This document shows, in pieces, positions 22,792-29,805 of a stretch of DNA of 31,090 nt (position 1 is the first letter of the stretch; each line of letters starts with the position of its first letter). The position numbers and the translations under genes are program-made. Origin of the DNA: a virus; IMG/VR virus record IMGVR_UViG_3300009551_000095, positions 1 to 31,090 of that record; one strand, 5' to 3'. Below the pieces are notes generated by a model. That model saw nothing but the letters and a program-made list of their open reading frames with translations. It was not told the origin of the DNA and searched no databases.

Positions 22792-23636
22792 GCGTCACCT
22801 CCTCGACAACCGTGAACCTTGGCGGAGTCATCACTCTCGGGTCTGTCGACTCAAACGGCACCGTCTGGCTGATCAACCAAGACGGTCTCACCGGGATGGG
22901 GCAGCCCGCACCTGACATCGACGTGCAGAAGAAGCCCCGCCGTCCGGGTGCGTGGGCTGGTGAAAGCTTCGACGGCCCGCGGTATCCGACGATCGCCGGG
23001 ACGATCCGCGCGAACGACCCGGCGACGTTGAACGCGGCGCTCGACCTACTGAAGGCGACCGTCACGAACGCGGAGTTCGTCACCACGTTCAACGAGTCCG
23101 GGCGGATCCGGTCGCTGAACACCCGCCGTGCGGGTGAGACGATTGTGCAGAAGGTCACGAACCTGTTCGCGACGTACTCGATCATGCTGGTCGCGCTGGA
23201 CGGGCGTTTCTTCGGCACCACCTACACCGGCACCACACATCTGCCGGCGACGTCCGGTGGTCTGTCGGTCCCGCTCAACGTGCCGTTCTCGATCGGCGCG
23301 ACGGTCGTGTCGGGTCAGATCGCGTTGACCAACGACGGAACCCAGGTCGGCAAGGTGAAAGCGCGGATCGACGGCCCCTGCAACCAGCCGTCGATCCTGC
23401 ACCGCGGAACCGGCACGCAGCTGTGGAGCACGAGCCAGGTGCTCGCTTCTGGCGAGTGGATCGACATCGACATGGACAAGCACACCGTCCTCGCGCAGGG
23501 TCAGGCAGGCCGCAACGGTCTGGTGACCTCGAGGGGTTGGTCCGGGTTCGACGTCGGCGCGAACATCTGGGGCTTCTCCGCGGCGTCCTTCGACGCCGGC
23601 GCCCTGCTCACCATCAACGCGACGCCGGCGGCCTGA
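22788..23636 (+). CDS. Distal tail protein (Dit-like)
   Basis: 282 residues from ATG 22788, 9 bases after GGAGG and overlapping the tape measure stop by 4. It contains GSVDSNGTVWLINQDGLTGM, then YPTIAGTIRANDPATLNAAL, and the strands FATYSIMLVALDGRFFG. The C-terminal half, with ISIGATVVSGQ-like strands, looks like the galectin-type outer domain. Dit forms the hub ring at the tail tip. Order (tape measure, Dit, Tal) is the standard Gram-positive siphophage order. Confidence 0.75.
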   Translation: MSVTSSTTVNLGGVITLGSVDSNGTVWLINQDGLTGMGQPAPDIDVQKKPRRPGAWAGESFDGPRYPTIAGTIRANDPATLNAALDLLKATVTNAEFVTTFNESGRIRSLNTRRAGETIVQKVTNLFATYSIMLVALDGRFFGTTYTGTTHLPATSGGLSVPLNVPFSIGATVVSGQIALTNDGTQVGKVKARIDGPCNQPSILHRGTGTQLWSTSQVLASGEWIDIDMDKHTVLAQGQAGRNGLVTSRGWSGFDVGANIWGFSAASFDAGALLTINATPAA

Positions 23637-24766
23637 TGACCGACACGTGGATCGCGTTCGCCGCCCGCGACGGGGCGATGATCACCGAGATGCCGCTGCT
23701 CACCATCGAGGGCGACACGATCAAGCAGACCATCGGCAGGTATGAGACCGCGACCGCGCACCTGCCGATTGCCCCGGATGTCGCCCCGCCGCTGTGGAAG
23801 AGGGCGACGAAGAAGGGCGCCGCGATCCTGGTGCTTGTCGAGGACAGCCCTCTCGACCCGCGCGGCATCCCCCGCTGGGGCGGCCTCGTCACGCGACGCC
23901 GCCGCAACCAGACAGACATCGTCGACCTCGACCTCATCACCGGTGAGGGGTACCTCGACCGCCGATACACCGGCTTTCAGACGTTCACCGCGACCGGGCA
24001 GAACGCGATCCTGACGACCCTGCTCGGAATCGTGGTCGATGGTGCCGGCGGTAACAACGGCATCCCGTTGCGGGTCGTGAATCTCGACGGTGTGCCAGGC
24101 ACGCTCCGCGACAAGACGTTCCTGGATCAGGACGACAAGACGATCTACTCTGCCCTCGTCGACTTCATGGGCATCATCGGCGGCCCGGAGTGGACGATCG
24201 GTTTGGAGTGGGTGGACAACACCCACATCGGTTTCGTCGCGTACGTCGGGACCCGGATCGGTTCCAGCCCTGTCGCCGGGACGAACCCGGCAGCCCAGTT
24301 CGACCTGCCGGGCAACGTGAAGGACTTCGAGTTCACGGAGGACTACGGGGCCAGCAACGGCGCCACATCCGTCGTCGCGGTGTCGTCCGGGCAGGGGACG
24401 TTGCGGCCTCAGTCGACGCCGATGATCTCGAACGACCCGGAACGACCCACGTTCGAGTACCGGTTCACACCATCCACGTCGATCACGGACGTGGCGACCC
24501 TCAACGGGCACGCCACTGACGAACTCGCCGTCCTTCAAGGTGGGACGTCGTCGTTGACGTTGACCGCTGATCTGCATGATGCGCCGCAGCTGGGTGTCGA
24601 CTGGAACCTGGGCGACGATGTCGGCTACTCGGTCGCTGGCACTGTTCCCGCGTTCGCTCCTGACGGCATCAGCGGGTCAGCACGCGCCGCTGGGTGGGAG
24701 CGCACCCTGACCGGTACCCGCACCATCTCACCCGTCCTCGTTCTACCTGGAGACCTCTATGAGTAG
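23636..24766 (+). CDS. Tail hub / minor tail protein (Tal N-terminal-like)
   Basis: 376 residues from ATG 23636, one base overlapping the Dit stop. Strand-rich, beginning TDTWIAFAARDGAMITEMPL and continuing LTIEGDTIKQTIGRYETATA. A later RWGGLVTRRRRNQTDIVDLD and the VKDFEFTEDYGASNGATSVV segment fit the gp27-like hub domains of siphoviral minor tail proteins of similar length. No enzymatic extension is visible, so it should be the structural plug only. It overlaps the next gene by 8 bases. Confidence 0.7.
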   Translation: MTDTWIAFAARDGAMITEMPLLTIEGDTIKQTIGRYETATAHLPIAPDVAPPLWKRATKKGAAILVLVEDSPLDPRGIPRWGGLVTRRRRNQTDIVDLDLITGEGYLDRRYTGFQTFTATGQNAILTTLLGIVVDGAGGNNGIPLRVVNLDGVPGTLRDKTFLDQDDKTIYSALVDFMGIIGGPEWTIGLEWVDNTHIGFVAYVGTRIGSSPVAGTNPAAQFDLPGNVKDFEFTEDYGASNGATSVVAVSSGQGTLRPQSTPMISNDPERPTFEYRFTPSTSITDVATLNGHATDELAVLQGGTSSLTLTADLHDAPQLGVDWNLGDDVGYSVAGTVPAFAPDGISGSARAAGWERTLTGTRTISPVLVLPGDLYE

Positions 24767-25475
24767 TGCGGTGCGCAGGATCCCGTACGGGGCCGATGTG
24801 GCGGTGCGGAAGCGGCAAGACCTTGAGCGGGCGCAGAAGGAGCAGGCTGCGTCGCGTGGTCTGGCGGCCTCGCAGATCGGGTCGGGCGGCATTCTGAAGG
24901 TCGACGGATCGTTGCAGGTCACTGGCTCGATCACGGTTCCGGGGACGCTCGCCTCAGCAGGTGCGGTCACCGCCGGCACCACAGTCACCGCCGGCACCGA
25001 CGTGAACGCGGGCGGCAACGTGGTCGCCCCCAACGGCACCCTTGTCTCCGTCTACGCGCGAAATCACCAAGTAGCTACCGGGTACGTGTCCGCCTGGATC
25101 GACATTTCGGGGAACGTACTGGCAACCGCGTCAGCCAGGAAGTTCAAGCGCGACATCTCCGACTTCAGCCGCTCGCCGTGGCGCCGCATCCAACCCGTGA
25201 TCTACCGGCTCCGCTCGGCGTGGATCCTCGCGGACATGGAAGGCCGCGACACCGACACGGTTCCGTTCGAGATCGGTGTCATCGCCGACGACCTCTTGGA
25301 GGACTACCCCGAACTTGTCGTGCTCGACGCTAAAGGCGAGCCGTGGTCGTTCCACTACGAACGTCTCGCCGTCGTGGCCATAGACGCCGCACAACAGCTC
25401 GCAGAAGAGAACGACGAGCTACGAGGCGAACTGCAGGCCCTCGCCGAGAGAGTCGCGAAGCTCGAGCAGAGCTAG
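24759..25475 (+). CDS. Minor tail protein with C-terminal S74 (endosialidase-type) intramolecular chaperone
   Basis: 238 residues from ATG 24759, after GGAGA. A helix-forming N-terminus (KRQDLERAQKEQAAS) leads to a short beta repeat region with VTAG-T motifs; an 18-base tandem repeat is visible at 24966-24998. The last 115 residues are an S74 auto-chaperone: ATASARKFKRDISDF from residue 122, IQPVIYRLRSAW, PFEIGVIADDLLEDYPELVV and a final coiled coil EENDELRGELQALAERVAKL. These domains trimerise the shaft and then cut themselves off, with Ser125 as the likely nucleophile. The shaft is unusually short, so a small trimeric tip or tail spike is likely. Confidence 0.82.
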   Translation: MSSAVRRIPYGADVAVRKRQDLERAQKEQAASRGLAASQIGSGGILKVDGSLQVTGSITVPGTLASAGAVTAGTTVTAGTDVNAGGNVVAPNGTLVSVYARNHQVATGYVSAWIDISGNVLATASARKFKRDISDFSRSPWRRIQPVIYRLRSAWILADMEGRDTDTVPFEIGVIADDLLEDYPELVVLDAKGEPWSFHYERLAVVAIDAAQQLAEENDELRGELQALAERVAKLEQS

Positions 25476-25948
25476 TCGCAGGTCGGCACGCCGTTGACGG
25501 TGGACGCTGACCCCGACTCGCAGTACGTGCCAGGGTCGGCGTAGTCGCCGCCGTTGGCGTTCTGCGGATCGTTCGACGGGTAGAACGGGAGCGGCGTCCC
25601 TGATGGGTGGCGCGTGCTGCTTGTCTGCTGAGCAGCGGCCTGCTGCGCTGCAGCCGCTGCAGCTGCCGCAGCAGCCGCGGCGTCCTCACGCGCCTGCTCG
25701 TCAGCTGCGGCCTGCTGGCTGTCCTGCGCGATCTGCTCCGACTCAGTGACCTCAGCGTGGGACAGCAGCGGCGCCTCGGCGACCGCGCGCGGTGCCGGGG
25801 CCGTGTTCGCCTGGCGTGCCGCCCACACCGACCCAGCTCCGGTCCCGACCGCGACAGCCAGCACGGCCGCGCCGACGATCGCGGCGACCTTCCCCGGGTG
25901 GGTGCGCTGCATGAGGCGGTCGCTGGGCAACTTCTGATTCGTGTTCAT
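25472..25948 (-). CDS. Reverse-strand membrane-anchored secreted protein in the tail operon (moron candidate)
   Basis: 158 residues, opposite to every other gene in the late region. A basic N-terminus is followed by one hydrophobic segment at 21-43 (VAAIVGAAVLAVAVGTGAGS), a transmembrane anchor or signal. An Ala/Gln-rich tract at 75-110 forms a long stalk. A Pro/Gly C-terminal part ends YCESGSASTVNGVPTCD, with a likely disulfide between Cys143 and Cys157. The end resembles excalibur-like or cell-envelope proteins of Actinobacteria but lacks a clear motif. Its stop shares the palindrome CTAG with the preceding gene's stop. The start is ATG with only a weak GAGCGG. Expression from the prophage and a role in changing the host surface are inferred. 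Confidence 0.68.
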   Translation of the reverse strand: MNTNQKLPSDRLMQRTHPGKVAAIVGAAVLAVAVGTGAGSVWAARQANTAPAPRAVAEAPLLSHAEVTESEQIAQDSQQAAADEQAREDAAAAAAAAAAAAQQAAAQQTSSTRHPSGTPLPFYPSNDPQNANGGDYADPGTYCESGSASTVNGVPTCD

Positions 25949-26008
25949 GGCCCGCTCACTTAACCGCCGCTGATCCGTTCTGTCTACCCCCCGTTTGAGG
26001 AGAGTTCC

Positions 26009-26998
26009 ATGGCTGTCGCCGTCTACCCGCTCGACGCTATCTCGAGCGTTCCCCTCTACACGGGCCGGATGCTGCGCGACACCCTCGCGGCGATCCTCGG
26101 CGGCGCCACTTCCACCCGCCCGCTCGGCATCCGGTCGGGTCTGCGACCGAACACCCCGACCGACTGCATCACCATGAGCGGCCTGAACTGGACCGCGGTG
26201 AAGAGCTTCGCTGGCGCGGTCGATGTTCAGACGGCCGCTGAGGCTGGGCCGTACCTCTTCGCGATCACCGGCTCACCGACCGGCACGATCGCTGCACAGG
26301 ATGCGACGAATCCGCGCAAGGACATCCTCACGTTGCTGGTGTCCGACAACGCGGAGGACTCCACCGGAGTCGCGAGCGGCACCCTCGTCTACACGCAGGG
26401 GGTGGCTTCGGCGTCGCCAGCCCAACCGGCAACACCGGCGCGTTCGTTCCTGATCGGCGTGTTCAACGTGCCCAAGTCCGGCACCGGTTCGCCGACGTTC
26501 ACCCTCACCACCGCGGTCCTGTCTGCCGCCGGCGGAATCGTGAAGACCTCCACCGCCGCCGACTACCCGGCTTCACCTGTGGTCGGCGACTACATCGACG
26601 ACTCCACCCTCGGGCTGCTTCGGTGGAACGGGTCATCGTGGGTGAGCGTCCCCGCGTCGTCGTCGGGCTCATACTCCCTCGGTTCGGGGATCACGAACCT
26701 GTCGGGTTACACGCAGGTGCTCCGGAAGAACGGCAACGTCGTCACTGGTGCTTTCGCTTTCGTCAACGCCAACACCACCACTACGGCTGCCCCGGGCGCG
26801 GGGACGACGATCGCGACGCTGCCGGCGGGGTTCCGACCCACGATCGACCCGCTCACGATCTTCAGCGGCGTCAACAACGGTGGAACTATCCCCATCGCCT
26901 ACTCGATCGACACGTCCGGAAACATCAAGGTGAACCCTTCGTCTGGGCTCGGCGCGGGCGCCACCCTGTTCGGTTCCTTCTCCTTCTCGGTGGCTTGA
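26009..26998 (+). CDS. Probable receptor-binding / baseplate tail protein
   Basis: 329 residues from ATG 26009, after GAGGAG. The N-terminal 190 residues have the actinophage minor tail pattern YPLDAISSVPLYTGRMLRDT, then RPNTPTDCITMSGLNWTAVK and NPRKDILTLLVSDN. A short linker with GLLRWNGSSWVSVPASSSGS follows. The last 110 residues are a beta-knob: NVVTGAFAFVNANTTTTAAP, IATLPAGFRPTIDPLTIFSG, ending SGNIKVNPSSG. Such knobs cap phage tail fibres and touch the cell surface. Its place just before the lysis genes fits. Confidence 0.65.
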   Translation: MAVAVYPLDAISSVPLYTGRMLRDTLAAILGGATSTRPLGIRSGLRPNTPTDCITMSGLNWTAVKSFAGAVDVQTAAEAGPYLFAITGSPTGTIAAQDATNPRKDILTLLVSDNAEDSTGVASGTLVYTQGVASASPAQPATPARSFLIGVFNVPKSGTGSPTFTLTTAVLSAAGGIVKTSTAADYPASPVVGDYIDDSTLGLLRWNGSSWVSVPASSSGSYSLGSGITNLSGYTQVLRKNGNVVTGAFAFVNANTTTTAAPGAGTTIATLPAGFRPTIDPLTIFSGVNNGGTIPIAYSIDTSGNIKVNPSSGLGAGATLFGSFSFSVA

Positions 26999-27000
26999 CC

Positions 27001-27987
27001 ATGACCGCTATCGACATCTCGACCTACCAGGGCCACCCGGACTTCGCCGCGGTCAAGGCTGCCGGTGTGCAGCTGGTGATCATGCGCGAGGGCGGCGCTG
27101 ATGGCGGCCTGTATCTCGACAAGGTCTACCTGGCCAACCGGGCAGCCGCGCGCGCTCAGGGCCTGCCAATCGGGTCGTACTTCTTCAACGGCCCCGCGAT
27201 CGCCCCAGCAGCTTGTGCGGACTGGATGCTGGCGAACGGCGACTACCGGCCCGGGGATCTGATGATCCTCGACGTCGAAGGCGCCGGGCTGGCCTGGTCG
27301 CCGGCGCAGGTGCTCGTGTGGGTGCAGCGGATGCTGGCCCGCGGGGTGCGGATCGCTGACATTGGCGTCTACATGTCGGCCTCTCCGGAGCGCTCGCAGG
27401 ACTGGTCAGCGGTCGCAGCCACGGGCGCGTTCCTGTGGGTCGCGTCCTACGGGACGAACAACGGCTCGCCAGGCACTCCGCCGAAGCCGACGCATTGGGC
27501 GGCCTGGTCGCTGTGGCAGTACACGTCGACCGCAACCTGTCCCGGAGTGGCCGGGCGGGTCGATACCAGCATGATCGCTGCCGGATTCCCCGCCAGCACA
27601 CACCCTCAGGAGGACGAAGACATGAAGGCTCTCATCTGGCACGCGACGAGCGCGTCGACGGCGGCTGCGCCGATGAAGATCGCTGCGGGCGACTTCTGGG
27701 CGATCGGCTCGCCGCAGGATGCCGCGTACGTGAAGGTCGACAAGTACAAGGCGCAAGACATGGTCCTGATGGGGGCGAACCAGCAGGACAACTCGGGCGA
27801 CAACATCGCCGCGTATGTGAGCGTCTACAAGCCGCTTCCATCGCAGGCGGGGTCGAGCGCCAGCGCTCTCCCGGATCCCGCGGCATGGGGCAAGCTCGCC
27901 GGGGACGCTGCGGCTGCCGAGATCACGTCGGCCCTCGAGAGCCTCGGGTTCACCGTGACCGGCGGGTTCGCACCCAAGAAGGCTTGA
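27001..27987 (+). CDS. Endolysin, GH25-type muramidase with C-terminal domain
   Basis: 328 residues from ATG 27001, which follows the previous stop by 2 bases. It should cut the glycan chain of peptidoglycan. GH25 features: Asp5 in TAIDISTYQG, the D-x-E pair at 91-93 (MILDVEGAGL), YMSASPERSQDW, WQYTST at 172-177, and Asp188 in GRVDTSMIAAGF. A linker near 198-207 (ASTHPQEDED) leads to a 120-residue C-terminal part with no known motif that could bind cell wall. A strong internal ribosome site and ATG (Met208) make a second, shorter product probable. There is no signal peptide, so it depends on a holin. Confidence 0.85.
   Translation: MTAIDISTYQGHPDFAAVKAAGVQLVIMREGGADGGLYLDKVYLANRAAARAQGLPIGSYFFNGPAIAPAACADWMLANGDYRPGDLMILDVEGAGLAWSPAQVLVWVQRMLARGVRIADIGVYMSASPERSQDWSAVAATGAFLWVASYGTNNGSPGTPPKPTHWAAWSLWQYTSTATCPGVAGRVDTSMIAAGFPASTHPQEDEDMKALIWHATSASTAAAPMKIAAGDFWAIGSPQDAAYVKVDKYKAQDMVLMGANQQDNSGDNIAAYVSVYKPLPSQAGSSASALPDPAAWGKLAGDAAAAEITSALESLGFTVTGGFAPKKA
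27608..27613 (+). promoter_or_regulatory. Internal Shine-Dalgarno AGGAGG within the endolysin gene
   Basis: A consensus AGGAGG, 8 bases from the in-frame ATG at 27622. It encodes part of the linker (PQED), where the peptide sequence is free to vary. Confidence 0.7.
27622..27987 (+). CDS. In-frame internal translation product: endolysin C-terminal domain alone (121 aa)
   Basis: AGGAGG at 27608-27613 lies exactly 8 bases before an in-frame ATG at 27622, a better ribosome site than that of the full gene. Translation from here gives MKALIWHATSASTAAAPMKI and on to the shared stop. In several clostridial and enterococcal phage endolysins the cell-wall-binding domain is also made from an internal start and assembles with the full enzyme. 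The same is inferred here. The alternative is that two separate genes have become fused in frame. Confidence 0.6.
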   Translation: MKALIWHATSASTAAAPMKIAAGDFWAIGSPQDAAYVKVDKYKAQDMVLMGANQQDNSGDNIAAYVSVYKPLPSQAGSSASALPDPAAWGKLAGDAAAAEITSALESLGFTVTGGFAPKKA

Positions 27988-27989
27988 TC

Positions 27990-28292
27990 GTGGCGGTCCC
28001 GGCTCAGCACCCGATCCCCCCCGGCTCGGTGATCGTCACCCCGGAAGACATGTGGGCCGCGATCGGCGAGATCCGCGAGACGGGCCACCGCACAGAGAAC
28101 ACGTTGAACGAGCTGCGGCTCACCCTCAACCCCGCCATGAACGACCTGCGTCAGGACCTCGACTCCATCGACAAGCGTCTGACGGCCGTCGAGCAAGCGT
28201 CATGGTCGTCCCGGTGGGTGCCCGCGATCGTCATGTCCCTGATCGTCACCGTTCTCGGCGGCGTGACCGTCTACATCATCACCCACATCTAA
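27990..28292 (+). CDS. Coiled-coil protein with C-terminal transmembrane segment (lysis-associated, holin-like)
   Basis: 100 residues from GTG 27990, two bases after the endolysin stop. Residues 20-70 are coiled coil (IRETGHRTENTLNELRLTLN, LDSIDKRLTAVEQ). A single hydrophobic segment at 78-98 (PAIVMSLIVTVLGGVTVYII) ends the protein. This form is common next to endolysins in actinophages and may act as a second holin or holin regulator. The orientation would leave the coil in the cytoplasm. Function not proven. Confidence 0.65.
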   Translation: MAVPAQHPIPPGSVIVTPEDMWAAIGEIRETGHRTENTLNELRLTLNPAMNDLRQDLDSIDKRLTAVEQASWSSRWVPAIVMSLIVTVLGGVTVYIITHI

Positions 28293-28303
28293 AGGAGTAC
28301 CGC

Positions 28304-28669
28304 ATGACCATCAACAAGTACCTGGCCGGGTTGCTGAGTTTCGCGCTCGTCATCCTCGGCGCCCTCGTCGCGATCCCGTCCGGGGCTCTGGACTGGAAGG
28401 CGGCCATCCAGCTCGCGATCGTCGGCGTGAGCGCCGGCGTGACCCTGCTCGTCCCGCTGGTGCCGTCCGTGAAGTGGCAGGGCATCCTCAAGACCGGCAT
28501 CCCGGTCCTGCTGACTGTGCTGAATGGCCTCACGCCCTTGATCGTCGGCGGGGTGTACGACCACGTCACCATCGGCCTGATCGTCCTGAACGGCTTCCAG
28601 GTCCTCGCATCCGAACTCGGCGTGCAGGTCCGCACCGACTCGAGCACCCCGGCCGTCGCGACCAAGTAG
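28304..28669 (+). CDS. Holin
   Basis: 121 residues from ATG 28304, after AAAGGAG. It has about three to four hydrophobic segments: LAGLLSFALVILGALVAIPS, IQLAIVGVSAGVTLLVPLVP, IPVLLTVLNGLTPLIVGGVY and VTIGLIVLNGFQVLASEL. A polar C-terminal tail follows. It should form the membrane lesions that let the endolysin out. Being last in the late operon, right before the terminator, fits. Confidence 0.75.
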   Translation: MTINKYLAGLLSFALVILGALVAIPSGALDWKAAIQLAIVGVSAGVTLLVPLVPSVKWQGILKTGIPVLLTVLNGLTPLIVGGVYDHVTIGLIVLNGFQVLASELGVQVRTDSSTPAVATK

Positions 28670-28680
28670 CTCACGTTCCT

Positions 28681-28724
28681 GGCCCCCGGGCTCGACTCAC
28701 TCAGAGTCGGGCTCGGGGGCCTTT
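28681..28724 (+). terminator. Strong intrinsic terminator of the late/lysis operon
   Basis: A 17-bp stem (28681-28697 with 28705-28721), all paired apart from two G.U wobbles, has the 7-base loop CACTCAG and is followed by TTTCGT. It lies 12 bases after the holin stop. It also faces the end of the leftward cassette (28732), so it may block both. Confidence 0.85.
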
Positions 28725-28731
28725 CGTGCGT

Positions 28732-28902
28732 CTACGCGACGTTCCGGCGGATGATCTGCTGGATGCGCCAGAGCACGTTGTAGAGGTTGAGCGGTGCCTG
28801 GTCGTAGGTGTCCCAGGTCTGGCCGACGTGAGCGGTCCAGTCGGGGATGCGGCCGCAGCAGATGCGGTGCCCGAAGAGGCGGTAGAGCGTGGTTGCGAAC
28901 AT
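28732..28902 (-). CDS. 56-residue leftward protein, unknown
   Basis: ATG at 28902 (reverse strand) has GGAGGG 7 bases upstream. The protein begins MFATTLYRLFGHRICCGRIP, continues DWTAHVGQTWDTYDQAPLNL and ends in a helix YNVLWRIQQIIRRNVA. The CC pair and amphipathic ends could favour membrane or metal association. No family recognised. The ribosome site and intact frame make it credible. It is the last gene of the leftward cassette. Confidence 0.55.
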   Translation of the reverse strand: MFATTLYRLFGHRICCGRIPDWTAHVGQTWDTYDQAPLNLYNVLWRIQQIIRRNVA

Positions 28903-28969
28903 GGAGTGTCCCTCCGTTGTGGCTGGCCCCTGGGCGGGGCTTGCTTCGGTTCGCGCTCATGCCGTCATG

Positions 28970-29269
28970 CTAGCTGCGAACGGTGACGGCGGAGGCCCAC
29001 AGCCAGGCGCGATGCTCGACATCGTCGGGTGTCTTCCACTTCACCGCTACGGCTCGTGCGGTCCAGGCGGTTGCGAGCCCGTCGACACGGATCGCTTCGG
29101 CACCGTATCTGACCCACGCGGTGCAGGGGAGCGCTCGAGGTGGCCTGGTTACGGGTTCGTGCTCGAGGTCGAGTTCGGCGGGCGTGAGCGACTGAGGGGC
29201 GTGGTCGCGCATCATCATCCGGTCGATGCCGCGATCGACGGATGCCGCGGTGCCGCGCGTCTGGCCCAT
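28970..29269 (-). CDS. Leftward hypothetical protein (99 aa)
   Basis: Starts MGQTRGTAASVDRGIDRMMM from ATG 29269, which follows AGGAG by 6 bases. A TTG at 29329 would add 20 residues but falls inside a terminator hairpin and lacks a spaced ribosome site. The C-terminal part RYGAEAIRVDGLATAWTARA, then VAVKWKTPDDVEHRAWLWAS, is Trp-rich and beta-like. The pattern resembles small lysogeny-region proteins of actinophages, but I know no function. Confidence 0.6.
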   Translation of the reverse strand: MGQTRGTAASVDRGIDRMMMRDHAPQSLTPAELDLEHEPVTRPPRALPCTAWVRYGAEAIRVDGLATAWTARAVAVKWKTPDDVEHRAWLWASAVTVRS

Positions 29270-29304
29270 GCCATGCTCCTGGTCGAGCAGCCGGCCGTCT
29301 GCGT

Positions 29305-29363
29305 CAAGAAATAGGGGTCGCCCCGACAACCTCCCCGAAGGGTCTTGGCCGGGGTCGACCTAT
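29305..29363 (-). terminator. Leftward intrinsic terminator after the two-TM gene
   Basis: Read on the reverse strand, ATAGGTCGACCCCG and CGGGGCGACCCCTAT form an imperfect inverted repeat with two small bulges. An inner CCC-TTCG-GGG lies between them, and TTTCTT follows the stem. It sits 7 bases beyond the stop at 29371. This would insulate the upstream gene from the two leftward genes beyond it. Confidence 0.5.
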
Positions 29364-29370
29364 TGCGATG

Positions 29371-29757
29371 CTACCGGCGGTCGCGGACGCGGCTCCCCGC
29401 GATGATGACGCCAAGCGCGCCGGTGCTGATGATGACCCATCCGACCGCGTGAACCGCCTGAACGATCGCGCCCTCGATCCCGGTGTACGCGTCGCCGCCG
29501 TACGTCTCAGAGTTGACGCCGAAGATGAAGATCAGGCCGATGATGACGGCGGCGATCGCCCAGATGATCGCGACGACCAAGGCCCAGGGTGTGGACGGTG
29601 ACGGCGCGGTGGGAGGCGCGACTTCTGCCTCGAGGTCGTCATCCTTGGGCGGCGGACCGTCCCTCTTCGGCAGTGGCTCGCCGTTGTGCTTCTCGATCTT
29701 TGCGATGAGGGCGGCGCGTCGTGCGTCGGCCTCGGGTCCGGTCGTGGGGCTGCTCAT
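29371..29757 (-). CDS. Leftward two-pass membrane protein (128 aa)
   Basis: ATG at 29757 with no Shine-Dalgarno sequence; TACGCT ends 7-8 bases before it, so the message may be leaderless. The N-terminal 55 residues are charged and Pro-rich (KIEKHNGEPLPKRDGPPPKD). Two transmembrane segments follow: PWALVVAIIWAIAAVIIGLI and VHAVGWVIISTGALGVIIAG, joined by an Asp/Gly-rich loop, with a basic end SRVRDRR. Both ends should be cytoplasmic. It may act in superinfection exclusion, but that is inferred only from location and topology. Confidence 0.65.
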   Translation of the reverse strand: MSSPTTGPEADARRAALIAKIEKHNGEPLPKRDGPPPKDDDLEAEVAPPTAPSPSTPWALVVAIIWAIAAVIIGLIFIFGVNSETYGGDAYTGIEGAIVQAVHAVGWVIISTGALGVIIAGSRVRDRR

Positions 29758-29805
29758 GGCCGTCAGCGTAGCGCCGTGTCGGTGGTCGGCGACAGAGTCT
29801 CTGCC
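29758..29805. promoter_or_regulatory. Divergent 48-base control region with palindrome
   Basis: The only sequence between the leftward membrane gene and the rightward DUF3263-like gene, so both promoters must fit or extend into coding DNA. CAGAG-T-CTCTG at 29793-29803 is a perfect 5-bp inverted repeat just before ATG 29806. On the reverse strand TACGCT lies 7-8 bases before the 29757 start. No good -35 boxes are apparent. A shared operator is plausible. Confidence 0.3.

Noticed and set aside
23501-24577. A 358-codon reverse-strand open frame under the Dit and hub genes
   Set aside because: It is antisense to good coding sequence, rich in Arg, Asp, Val and Gly, and has no ribosome site. High GC makes such shadows long.
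25610-25700. GCAGCAGC-type short repeats that might be a CRISPR or satellite array
   Set aside because: They are in frame and encode the Ala/Gln stalk of the reverse-strand protein. There are no spacers or regular units.
29270-29329. TTG start at 29329 for the leftward 28970-29269 gene
   Set aside because: It sits in the stem of a probable terminator with no spaced ribosome site. ATG 29269 follows AGGAG at 6 bases.
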